Shown here: positions 1-6,677 of the stretch, piece after piece
How positions within the stretch are numbered: position 1 is the stretch's first letter
Layout of the letters: every line of letters begins with the position of its first letter
NCBI GenBank assembly: GCA_009923375.1
Contig: RFTO01000009.1
Coordinates: 1-16,530, forward strand
Length of the DNA stretch: 16,530 bases
Direction: 5' to 3'
From: Actinomycetota bacterium
GTDB lineage: Bacteria; Actinomycetota; Actinomycetes; S36-B12; UBA5976
The notes under the pieces: model-generated
The model's database searches: none
The model's input: the letters and a program-made list of their open reading frames with translations, nothing else
Told to the model about the DNA's origin: nothing
Program-made: the position numbers and the translations under genes

Positions 1-624
1 CTCTTCCTCGATGAAGCTCCGGAGTTCAACGCGCGGGTGCTCGATTCCCTGCGTCAGCCGCTGGAAAGCGGCGTCATCACCATCGCACGGGCGGGCTATT
101 CCGTGCGCTTTCCAGCGAGGTTCCAGATGGTGCTCGCATCCAATCCGTGCCCATGTGGGAATGCGAGTAGCGATACAGCCGCATGCCGGTGCACTCCATT
201 GATGCGGACTCGCTACCTCAACAAACTCAGTGGCCCGCTGATGGATCGCATGGATGTGAAAGTGGTGCTGGATCGACCATCGCGAGCCGAGCTGTTGTCT
301 GATGAGCCGGAGGCATCAGTCGATGTGGCAGCGCGGGTTCAACATGCACGATCTGCGATGGGGGCTCGATTACGCGCCACCCCTTGGCGAATCAACGCCG
401 AGGTGCCCGGTGAGTTCGTCCGTCGGGAATGGCCGCTGCCAGCTGCCTCGGTGGATGCGCTGGCGGCATCGTTGGACGCTGGAATGTTGTCCGCACGCGG
501 GGCTGACCGCGCGGTGAAGGTGGCATGGACTCTGGCTGATTTGGGCGATCGCCCTGCCCCGAGTGCGGCGGATGTTTACGCCGCAGTGGCTTTACGCGAT
601 GGAGGCGGCAGATGGTCGACATGA
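1..624 (+). CDS. yifB: YifB/ComM family Mg-chelatase-like AAA+ ATPase, C-terminal part
   Basis: This is the last 207 codons of a gene that begins before the window, read in frame 1 from base 1. The first residues, LFLDEAPEF, are the Walker B strand of Mg-chelatase-like AAA+ proteins. They are followed by the sensor-1 stretch ASNPCPCGN, a Cys-rich segment (CPCGN...CRC), then KLSGPLMDRMD with the arginine-finger region, and a C-terminal helical domain ending at TGA 622-624. ComM, the family member studied in other bacteria, is a hexameric helicase that helps branch migration during natural transformation; whether it does so here is inference. The stop overlaps the dprA start by 13 bases, the usual actinobacterial yifB-dprA pair. 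About 300 N-terminal residues, including Walker A, lie outside the window. Confidence 0.93.
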   Translation, partial: LFLDEAPEFNARVLDSLRQPLESGVITIARAGYSVRFPARFQMVLASNPCPCGNASSDTAACRCTPLMRTRYLNKLSGPLMDRMDVKVVLDRPSRAELLSDEPEASVDVAARVQHARSAMGARLRATPWRINAEVPGEFVRREWPLPAASVDALAASLDAGMLSARGADRAVKVAWTLADLGDRPAPSAADVYAAVALRDGGGRWST

Positions 625-1754
625 GAGCTGACTTCACCGTGCTCAGTGAGCTGCCATTAACTGCTGATCGCCAAGCGCGCGCCCTGCTGAGTTACATTTG
701 CGAACCGAGTTCGGGGATTGCCCGAAGTGTGCGCGCCGATAACGCGGAGCAGGTACTTACTGCCGTCCGCAGCGGCGAACACGGAGAAAGTGCCGCGGCT
801 ACTGCGCAACATCGCTGGCAGGGAGTTGATATCGCCTCGGTGCTCGGGGAGCTCGCACAGCGCGGTGGTGGCTTCCTCACACCATCGGACCCCGGCTGGC
901 CAAGTCAGCTGAACGATTTACAGGAAGTGCCGCTCGGGTTGTGGGTGCGTGGCTCACATCCCTTGCGCCTTCTCGCCGCGCAATCGGTGTCAATCGTCGG
1001 TGCGAGGGCATCCACGAATTACGGCCAGCGCCAGGCACTCACTATGTCTGCGCAACTGGCAGAGCGTGGATTTAGTGTCGTCTCCGGCGGCGCCTATGGC
1101 ATCGATGCCGCTGCGCATCGCGGTGCGCTCACAGCTGGAATGACAGTCTGCGTTCTCGCAAGTGGCATCGACACCCCTTACCCCTCATCGCACGCATCAC
1201 TTTTCGATGAGATTGCAACTGCTGGAGTGCTGGTCAGCGAGGTGCCTCCACATGAACCCGCCCGCCGGTTCAGATTCCTCAGCCGTAACCGCATCATTGC
1301 TGCACTCAGCCGCGGCACAGTGGTGATCGAAGCATCGTTGCGTTCTGGTTCATTAGGTACCGCCAGGCGAGCCCGGGACATCGGTCGCACTGTCATGGCG
1401 ATGCCCGGCCCAGTCACCTCCGATGCCAGTAGCGGATGCCATGAGTTACTGAGACACGACCCAGACACAGTGTTGGTGACGTGTGCAGCTGATGTGCTGG
1501 AGGTGGTCGGAGCCCTCGGAGTCGATGCGGTCGGATGGCGCAGCGGCCCTGTCAATCCCCTTGACTCCGTCGGTGATGATGCTCGCCGAGTTCACGACTA
1601 CCTCACCGGCCCGATGACCCCGGCGCAGGTGTCTGTGGTCTGTGGGCTGCCGCACTCAACCGTGATGACAGCGTTGGTGGAGCTCGCAGCCCATCGATTG
1701 GCGCAGCGCCAGGATGCTCGGTGGATGAGGGTTGCGCCGGCACAAATCAGCTAA
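612..1754 (+). CDS. dprA: DNA-processing protein DprA (Smf)
   Basis: This 380-residue protein is the usual length for actinobacterial DprA. The Rossmann-like core shows VGARAST (129-135), SGGAYGID (158-165), FLSRNRIIAALS (222-233) and SGSLGTARRA (245-254), the family's phosphate- and ssDNA-binding pattern. A C-terminal winged-helix (DML1-like) domain covers about residues 318-375. DprA binds incoming single-stranded DNA and loads RecA during transformation. The start at 612 is chosen because GGAGG at 601-605 sits six bases upstream. The in-frame ATG at 621 would give a neat ATGA overlap with yifB, but its spacing from that ribosome site is too long. The gene is translationally coupled to yifB and is probably cotranscribed with xerC. 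Confidence 0.95.
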   Translation: MVDMRADFTVLSELPLTADRQARALLSYICEPSSGIARSVRADNAEQVLTAVRSGEHGESAAATAQHRWQGVDIASVLGELAQRGGGFLTPSDPGWPSQLNDLQEVPLGLWVRGSHPLRLLAAQSVSIVGARASTNYGQRQALTMSAQLAERGFSVVSGGAYGIDAAAHRGALTAGMTVCVLASGIDTPYPSSHASLFDEIATAGVLVSEVPPHEPARRFRFLSRNRIIAALSRGTVVIEASLRSGSLGTARRARDIGRTVMAMPGPVTSDASSGCHELLRHDPDTVLVTCAADVLEVVGALGVDAVGWRSGPVNPLDSVGDDARRVHDYLTGPMTPAQVSVVCGLPHSTVMTALVELAAHRLAQRQDARWMRVAPAQIS

Positions 1755-1794
1755 GTCCATCGCGAGCGTCCGCTCTGCGTGGCACAGTGGGCTC

Positions 1795-2712
1795 ATGTCT
1801 TCGCCGCTGCGCACTTGGGACGATGCCTGCATCGCCTTCGCGCAGCATCTGCGCGCCGAGCGAAATCGAAGTGTGCACACCGTGCGCGCGTACATCGGGG
1901 ACATCAATGACATGGCCGACCACGCAGCTCAAGCAGGTGAAGGTGCACCCGCCGACATCACTGTGACGGCTTTACGGTCGTGGATGCAGCACCTGCATGA
2001 GCGCGGTTTGTCTCGAGCCACCACTGCTCGCCGGGTGACGGCTGTGCGGATGTTCTTTCGTTGGGCGCACACCGCCGGGTACATCGCCGCCGATCCGAGT
2101 GCGCGCCTAGGCACACCAAAGGTGCCGAAAACTCTCCCGCATGTGCTCTCCGAGCAGCAGGCAACCCAGTTGCTCGATGTGGCGACTTCTGCGGCAGATG
2201 ATCGCAGCGCCGTGCAACTGCGCAACTTGGCAGTGGTGGAGCTTCTGTATGCAACTGGCATGCGCGTGGGCGAGTTGGTCGGACTTGATCTTGGAAGTAT
2301 CGATTGGTCTCGTCGGACTGTCCGGGTGTTTGGTAAGGGATCTAAAGAACGTTCTGTGCCCTTCGGGATTCCAGCGGAAACTGCCCTGCGCGATTACATC
2401 GATAACGGCCGCTCGGAGTTGGTGAAGTCCGATGCAGCAGCGCTATTCCTCGGTGCTCGCGGTAAGCGACTCGATCCTCGGGCGGTGCGGCAACTGCTCG
2501 ATGCCTTGATCTTCCACGTTCCCGATGCGCCTGCGATTTCTCCACACACTCTGCGCCACTCCGCGGCAACACATGTGCTCGAAGGTGGCGCCGACTTGCG
2601 CATCGTGCAGGAGATGCTCGGGCATTCGAGCTTGGCGACCACTCAGGTCTATACCCACGTGTCAGTGGAGCGGCTGCGTTCTGTGTACGAGCAGGCGCAT
2701 CCGCGCGCATGA
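1795..2712 (+). CDS. xerC: Tyrosine recombinase XerC
   Basis: This 305-residue protein has the XerC/XerD length and layout: an N-terminal SAM-like core-binding domain (about 1-95, with SVHTVRAY) and a C-terminal catalytic domain. The full active set is visible: R157 in ATGMRVGEL, K181 in GKGSKER, H251 and R254 in PHTLRHSAATH, H277 in LGHSS and the nucleophile Y286 in TTQVYTH. It resolves chromosome dimers at dif sites together with XerD, normally on the chromosome near FtsK. The start at 1795 (ATG) is preferred; the frame stays open back to a TTG at 1732, but that would overlap dprA and add an atypical N-terminus. No strong ribosome site precedes 1795. The stop overlaps the sigma gene start as ATGA (2709-2712). 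Confidence 0.92.
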   Translation: MSSPLRTWDDACIAFAQHLRAERNRSVHTVRAYIGDINDMADHAAQAGEGAPADITVTALRSWMQHLHERGLSRATTARRVTAVRMFFRWAHTAGYIAADPSARLGTPKVPKTLPHVLSEQQATQLLDVATSAADDRSAVQLRNLAVVELLYATGMRVGELVGLDLGSIDWSRRTVRVFGKGSKERSVPFGIPAETALRDYIDNGRSELVKSDAAALFLGARGKRLDPRAVRQLLDALIFHVPDAPAISPHTLRHSAATHVLEGGADLRIVQEMLGHSSLATTQVYTHVSVERLRSVYEQAHPRA

Positions 2713-3328
2713 AATCCGATGAGGGCGGGCAGGAGTTGGATGTCGGCGAGCCGCTGCGGAAACAGGGAGACATCAGTGCTGTGTGGCGGCGATATGCAGC
2801 CAGTCGAGCCGAGCCTGATCGCGAAATCCTGGTGTTGCATTACCTACCGCTGGTGAAGTTTGTATGCGGTCATGGGATTGGGCGCCGCGCGCTGTGCGAG
2901 CTCGCCACATCCAGGTGGATCGCGCAATGCACGAATTGGTCTCTTCTTTCCATCGCGTCCCCACGGACGAGGAACTCGCGAAGGTGTCGGGGCTGGCCGT
3001 AAACGAAGTGGCGCAAACACTGCAGGAGACAAATGTGCCGATGACAATCCCCTTGGATGAGGTGATTGCCGACTCGATGCCAGCCGATGACGACCCCTTC
3101 GAGAGCGCTGCTGCTCAGGTCAGTCGTGAAGTGTTGATGGCTGCTCTACGTGATCTGCCGGAGCGTGAGCGGGATGTGATCGCGCTGTATTACCTCGAGG
3201 AACTCACACTCTCGGAGGTTGGTGACATTCTCGGAGTCACTCAATCGCGGGTGTCCCAGTTACGAGCCCGCGGGGTCACTCACCTATCTGCCTTGGTGAA
3301 GTGGGGCAACGGCGTCGCAGCCGCCTGA
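2709..3328 (+). pseudogene. whiG: WhiG/FliA-type sigma factor, broken by internal deletion and frameshift
   Basis: The frame opening at 2709 encodes the normal start of a WhiG sigma factor up to ILVLHYLPLVKFV (ending near 2863). The next recognisable residues, RSWDWAPRAVRA (from 2867), belong to the end of sigma region 2 and lie in a different frame that runs to TGA 3326-3328. About 50-55 residues that relatives have between these points are absent, including the core-RNAP and -10 binding segment of region 2. Region 3 (VPTDEELAKVSGL) and region 4 (LPERERDVIALYYLEELTLSEVGDILGVTQSRVSQL) are intact. The 620-base span is not a multiple of three. A 154-codon frame could start at ATG 2864, but it has no ribosome site and would lack region 2. 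In Streptomyces WhiG directs sporulation genes; FliA directs flagellar genes. A true deletion and an assembly error cannot be told apart here. Confidence 0.85.
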
Positions 3329-3383
3329 ACGCACGCACCCATTCACATCATCGATAACGATGCAGCGGTGATAACCGGCCCTA

Positions 3384-3417
3384 TGAGCCACCGTGTTGTT
3401 TGAGACACCGTGTTGTT
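3384..3417. repeat. 17-bp tandem duplication
   Basis: Two adjacent 17-base copies, TGAGCCACCGTGTTGTT and TGAGACACCGTGTTGTT, differ at one base. They lie in the 121-base spacer between the convergent sigma-factor remnant and the M23 gene. The function is unknown; replication slippage is the simplest origin. A weak 5-bp hairpin (CATCG-ATAA-CGATG, 3349-3362) lies just upstream and is not a convincing terminator. Confidence 0.75.
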
Positions 3418-3449
3418 CAGTGCCCAGTCACGAGTCGCAGCGTTGCTCA

Positions 3450-4103
3450 TCACGGGGTCATGAGTCGCGGCGCGGCATGGAAGGCGACCAACGGATTGAC
3501 ATACGCGAATCCTCGTTTAGCTCCCCAATGCAGGCAAACCTGCAGACCGCAGTGGCCACTGACAGTGACAACGGCGATCGGCTGGCCCGCGAGCACTGGT
3601 GTGCCGACTGGCACAAGTGGCTGAACTGGTTGGTAGGTGGAGACCACGCCATTGAGATGCATGACTGACACGATGCCAATTCCGGCAATACTGCCCACGA
3701 AACGAATGACACCTGCTGCAGGTGCGTGGACGACGGCTGCGGGGAACGCGGCCAGATCGACGCCACGATGACCCGCTAGCCAGCGCCGGGCTGGCGGATC
3801 GAATCCGCGAGTGACAAAGGTGCGGATGGGCAACCGTCCTCGCGAACTGGCCGACGATCCGACCCGTGAGAGCTCTGAGCGGACGTTCAACCTCACTCGG
3901 TGTTCCGGGTGTCCCACATTGGTGACGTGCGCTGCCTGTGTTGCCGCGGCCTGCCTTGCATCTATCGCCGCCGAGGTCGTGCGCGCAATGGCGGCTGGAT
4001 TTGGCGCCACCCCAGCCACCACCATCACCGCGGTGAGCGTGAGGGCTCGAAATCGCACACGCGAGAGATTCGGCGTGCGTGCTGCCTCAGACCTATCGGG
4101 CAT
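3450..4103 (-). CDS. Secreted M23-family (LytM-fold) peptidase homologue, probably catalytically altered
   Basis: This 217-residue protein begins with a basic stretch and a hydrophobic segment (LTLTAVMVVAGVAPNPAAIA, about residues 22-42) that looks like a Sec signal peptide, so it should act outside the membrane. The M23 beta-domain covers about 90-210. Zinc ligands are visible as H112 and D116 (GHRGVDLA) and H192 (CLHWG). The first His of the usual HxH is C190, and the usual Tyr-x-His is STYQPV. Both general-base histidines therefore seem absent, a pattern I recall from actinobacterial M23 proteins encoded beside rpsB. The role may be cell-wall binding or amidase activation (inference). The ATG at 4103 is chosen because the signal peptide follows directly; the frame stays open to a TTG at 4337 through the 12-bp repeat. 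It is divergent from rpsB. Confidence 0.8.
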   Translation of the reverse strand: MPDRSEAARTPNLSRVRFRALTLTAVMVVAGVAPNPAAIARTTSAAIDARQAAATQAAHVTNVGHPEHRVRLNVRSELSRVGSSASSRGRLPIRTFVTRGFDPPARRWLAGHRGVDLAAFPAAVVHAPAAGVIRFVGSIAGIGIVSVMHLNGVVSTYQPVQPLVPVGTPVLAGQPIAVVTVSGHCGLQVCLHWGAKRGFAYVNPLVAFHAAPRLMTP

Positions 4104-4163
4104 TTCCACCCCAAGACTCGGTGGCGAAGCTGGTGCATGGATTGCGGTGGAATGCGCCCGGCG

Positions 4164-4230
4164 GGGCATCCTGGTGGGCATCCTGGTGGGCATCCTGGTG
4201 GGCATCCTGGTGGGCATCCTGGTGGGCATC
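4164..4230. repeat. 12-bp tandem repeat, five full copies plus seven bases
   Basis: The unit GGGCATCCTGGT is repeated five times without a mismatch and followed by GGGCATC. On the minus strand each unit contains an ATG in the same frame as the M23 gene and would encode Met-Pro-Thr-Arg; on the plus strand one frame reads Gly-His-Pro-Gly. Because the unit is a multiple of three, copy-number change would not shift the M23 frame. It lies 61 bases upstream of the chosen M23 start. Confidence 0.95.
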
Positions 4231-4389
4231 GGGACACAGTGCCGATCCCTGGCCCGGGCGCGAGGGTAAGGAGTCGGCGCTCGTGGACAACCCAGCCCCC
4301 GCGAACACTTGTGAACAGCGTCGAAGGTGCCCCCCAATCCTCACCGGCCGCGGTTAAACCCCGAGATCTCCGCCCGCAGGCGCTCCGCT

Positions 4390-4395
4390 TAGACT
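4390..4395 (+). promoter_or_regulatory. Candidate -10 box upstream of rpsB
   Basis: TAGACT matches the actinobacterial sigma-70-type -10 consensus. No good -35 hexamer lies 16-18 bases upstream, so the call rests on the hexamer and its location alone. If used, it would give an rpsB leader of roughly 240 bases. Confidence 0.3.
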
Positions 4396-4498
4396 CTGTC
4401 CCAGCGAGCGCACGAACAGTGATACCACCATTGAGTTGGTTGTTGGGTTCACCCGACAGCCGGCCTGATGTGCGCTCGACTAACACAGGTGAGGTCAG

Positions 4499-4510
4499 CG
4501 CCAGCTGGCG
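4499..4510. promoter_or_regulatory. 12-bp perfect palindrome in the rpsB leader region
   Basis: CGCCAGCTGGCG is its own reverse complement and lies 130 bases before the rpsB start. It could be a dimeric repressor site if it lies near a promoter, or part of a leader fold. A GC-rich genome yields some such palindromes by chance. Confidence 0.35.
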
Positions 4511-4640
4511 ATGCCGCGTAGGTCGCACAAGGTCTTGTGATGAGCTTTTGTGCGTGCGGCACATCACCGAGGGCACGACACTCGTCTGCGCTGTTGCGTG
4601 GAGGCGGTGTCGCGCGTCAACCGAATGAAGGAGTACGACC

Positions 4641-5672
4641 ATGGGTGTTTCTATGCGCCAACTACTGGACAGCGGTGTCCACTTCGGTCATCAGACCCGC
4701 CGCTGGAACCCAAAGATGCGACGCTTCATCTTCACCGAGCGCAACGGCATCTACATCATTGACTTGCAGCAGTCGCTGACATTCATCAACACCGCCTACG
4801 ACGTCGTTAAGGAATCGGTCGCCCGCGGCGGCACAGTCCTGTTCGTCGGTACCAAGAAGCAGGCGCAGGAGACCATCGCGGAGCAAGCCAACCGCGTCGG
4901 CATGCCTTATGTGAACCAGCGCTGGCTTGGTGGAATGCTCACCAACTTCGGCACAATCTCCAAGCGCCTGACCCGACTGAAGGAGCTTGAGGTCCTTGAC
5001 TTCGACAGCCCCTCTAACAGCGGCATGACGAAGAAGGAACTTCTCATCCTTAAGCGTGAGAAGAACAAGCTTGAGCTCGCACTCGGTGGCCTTCGCGGTA
5101 TGACGCGTGCGCCGAGCCTGGTGTGGGTTATCGACACCAACAAGGAAGCCAATGCGGTCAAGGAAGCCCGCAAGCTTGGTATCCCGGTTGTTGCCGTTCT
5201 CGACACTAACTGTGACCCAGATGTCGTCGATTTCCCGATCCCGGGCAACGACGATGCACTGCGCTCAGTCGCACTGCTGACTCGCGTGATCGCTGATGCA
5301 GTGGCCGAGGGTCTTGTTGCCCGCACCGCGCGCACAGTGGGCAACGAAGACACAGCTGAGGCCGCGTTGAAGGCATGGGAAGCAGAGCTTGCCGCCGAGA
5401 TGGAAGCTAAGGCTGTTGCTGACGCACCTGTTGCTGACGCACCTGTTGCTGACGCACCTGTTGCTGACGCACCTGCTGCTGACGCACCTGCTGCTGACGC
5501 ACCTGCTGCTGACGCACCTGCCGAGGTTGCTGCTGGTGACGCTCCTGTTGCTGACGCGCCTGCCGAGGTTGTTGCCGCTGACGCTCCTGTTGCTGACGCG
5601 CCTGCCGAGGTTGCTGCCGCTGATGCACCTGCTGCTGACGCAGACACGCAAACTCCTGACGAAACTGCCTGA
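4641..5672 (+). CDS. rpsB: 30S ribosomal protein uS2 with long repetitive acidic tail
   Basis: The first 230 or so residues match ribosomal protein S2 along their length: the start MGVSMRQLLDSGVHFGHQTR, the segment RWLGGMLTNFGTI, and DTNCDPDVVDFPIPGNDDA. S2 joins the 30S subunit late and helps anchor S1 where S1 is present. The protein is 343 residues, much longer than the roughly 240-residue E. coli form, because residues 259-335 are a low-complexity tail of VADAP/AADAP repeats rich in Ala, Asp and Pro. The start is fixed by AAGGAG (4628-4633) seven bases upstream. The gene is followed by tsf after 72 bases, the universal rpsB-tsf pair. A small GC hairpin (5679-5691) sits in that gap. Confidence 0.98.
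   Translation: MGVSMRQLLDSGVHFGHQTRRWNPKMRRFIFTERNGIYIIDLQQSLTFINTAYDVVKESVARGGTVLFVGTKKQAQETIAEQANRVGMPYVNQRWLGGMLTNFGTISKRLTRLKELEVLDFDSPSNSGMTKKELLILKREKNKLELALGGLRGMTRAPSLVWVIDTNKEANAVKEARKLGIPVVAVLDTNCDPDVVDFPIPGNDDALRSVALLTRVIADAVAEGLVARTARTVGNEDTAEAALKAWEAELAAEMEAKAVADAPVADAPVADAPVADAPAADAPAADAPAADAPAEVAAGDAPVADAPAEVVAADAPVADAPAEVAAADAPAADADTQTPDETA
5415..5645 (+). repeat. Coding tandem repeats in the rpsB 3' end (7 x 15 bp, then 3 x 42 bp)
   Basis: Seven 15-base units, GTTGCTGACGCACCT or its GCT-initial variant, run from 5415 to 5519 and encode V/A-ADAP. Three 42-base units follow (5520-5561, 5562-5603, 5604-5645), each reading roughly AEV-x-AADAP-VADAP. The last copies diverge. The near identity of the 15-base units at the DNA level points to recent slippage expansion. 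All unit lengths are multiples of three, so changes in copy number keep the frame. Confidence 0.95.
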
Positions 5673-5744
5673 CGAGTTCCGGCTGCGCCGGCCTCACCGA
5701 TTGTTCACGACTGCCCAACGAACGTAAAGAAACGGACGGACACC

Positions 5745-6560
5745 ATGGCTGCCATTGCTGCCGCTGATGTAAAGAAGCTTCGCGACGCAACCGCCGCGGG
5801 GATGATGGAATGTAAGAAGGCCCTCGAGGAAGCTGAAGGAGACTTCGACAAGGCGATTGAGGTCCTGCGCATCTCCGGTGCGGCAAAGGCTGCCAAGCGC
5901 GGAGCGGAGCGGACTACCAGCAATGGTGTCGTTCTGGCCAAGGACGGCGTGCTCGTCGAGGTCCTCTGTGAGACCGACTTCGTCGCTAAGGGTGCTGACT
6001 TCCTCGCGGTAGCGGAGAAGGCTCTGGACGTCGCCGTTGCTTCTGGCACACGCACGACCGAGGAACTTGCCGCCGCAACCCTGGATGGCGGCACTGTCGG
6101 TGCAGCCGTAGAGGCTCTTGCCGCAGTCATCGGTGAGAAGATTGAGCTTGGTCGAGTTGCTGCCTTCGAAGGTGACGTCGCCGTTTACCTGCACCGTCGT
6201 AGTCCAGACTTGCCGCCAGTTGTCGGTGTGCTCGTCGCTTACGACGGGTCAGAGGATGTTGCGCGCGGCATTGCAATGCAGATCGCCGCGATGCGCCCGC
6301 AGTACCTCTCCCGCGAGGAAGTGTCGGCCGAGGTTGTCGAGACTGAGAAGCGCATTGCCGAGGAGACTGCCCGCAATGAGGGTAAGCCCGAGCAAGCGAT
6401 GTCGAAGATCATCGAAGGCCGAGTGAACTCCTTCTACAAGGACTACTGCCTCGTTGAGCAGACCAGCGTGACCGACCCGAAGATGACGGTCGCTCAGGTG
6501 CTAGCCGCCGGAAACACCACCGTCAGGGGCTTCGCCCGTGTCGAGGTCGGCGGTAACTGA
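5745..6560 (+). CDS. tsf: Translation elongation factor Ts
   Basis: This 271-residue protein is the guanine-nucleotide exchange factor for EF-Tu in the cytoplasm. The N-terminal UBA-like domain (about 3-45) reads AADVKKLRDATAAGMMECKKALEEA. The EF-Tu-contacting TDFVAK motif is at 77-82, and two core subdomains follow to the C-terminus (SFYKDYCLVEQTSV, then VRGFARVEVGGN). The start at 5745 matches the family N-terminus; the upstream purine stretch CGGACGGAC is only a fair ribosome site, so coupling to rpsB may matter. A strong terminator follows ten bases after the stop, closing the rpsB-tsf unit. Confidence 0.97.
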   Translation: MAAIAAADVKKLRDATAAGMMECKKALEEAEGDFDKAIEVLRISGAAKAAKRGAERTTSNGVVLAKDGVLVEVLCETDFVAKGADFLAVAEKALDVAVASGTRTTEELAAATLDGGTVGAAVEALAAVIGEKIELGRVAAFEGDVAVYLHRRSPDLPPVVGVLVAYDGSEDVARGIAMQIAAMRPQYLSREEVSAEVVETEKRIAEETARNEGKPEQAMSKIIEGRVNSFYKDYCLVEQTSVTDPKMTVAQVLAAGNTTVRGFARVEVGGN

Positions 6561-6569
6561 TTTACCTCT

Positions 6570-6610
6570 GAAATGAGGCTTGCTCCGAATCCTGGGGCAA
6601 GCCTCATTTC
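6570..6610 (+). terminator. Intrinsic terminator after tsf
   Basis: A perfect 14-bp stem, GAAATGAGGCTTGC paired with GCAAGCCTCATTTC, can be extended inward by TCC/GGG (one wobble) around a seven-base loop. The 3' arm ends in ATTTC and is followed by TAT, so the U-rich run is short and partly inside the stem. It begins ten bases after the tsf stop and should separate rpsB-tsf from pyrH. Confidence 0.85.
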
Positions 6611-6677
6611 TATGTACGCACCGCAGCGGTACAGTTGCGGAAAACGATGAGATGACCCGATGAGAGGACAAGGTGAC

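Larger units (their letters stand above)
4104..4640. other. Divergent intergenic region between the M23 gene and rpsB
   Basis: These 537 bases carry no gene I can support. They hold the five-copy 12-bp repeat (4164-4230), a TAGACT box (4390-4395), a small hairpin with GTTGGG/CCCGAC arms (4442-4457), a 12-bp palindrome (4499-4510) and the rpsB ribosome site AAGGAG (4628-4633). The + strand half probably contains the rpsB promoter and a structured 5' leader. The minus-strand frame of the M23 gene remains open through the first 234 bases, so a longer M23 N-terminus is possible but unlikely. Confidence 0.6.

Noticed and set aside
2709..3002. The 97-codon frame as an independent small gene
   Set aside because: Its first 50 residues are the WhiG N-terminus; the rest is out-of-frame sequence after the deletion junction.
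3349..3362. Hairpin CATCG-ATAA-CGATG as a terminator after the sigma gene
   Set aside because: The five-pair stem is too weak and there is no following T-run.
4164..4230. Possible CRISPR array or collagen-like gene
   Set aside because: The units are contiguous with no spacers, and the Gly-His-Pro-Gly frame lacks any supporting gene context.
3811..4269. A 152-codon plus-strand frame opposite the M23 gene, carrying VGIL repeats
   Set aside because: The repeat translation is a by-product of the 12-bp minisatellite, and the minus-strand frame encodes the recognisable M23 protein.
4907..5647. A 246-codon Ala/Ser-rich frame antisense to rpsB
   Set aside because: It mirrors the repeats and codon bias of rpsB on the other strand; it has no family resemblance and no ribosome site.
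5679..5691. Hairpin CCGGC-TGC-GCCGG between rpsB and tsf as a terminator
   Set aside because: The stem is only five pairs with a three-base loop and no T-run, and rpsB and tsf are normally cotranscribed.
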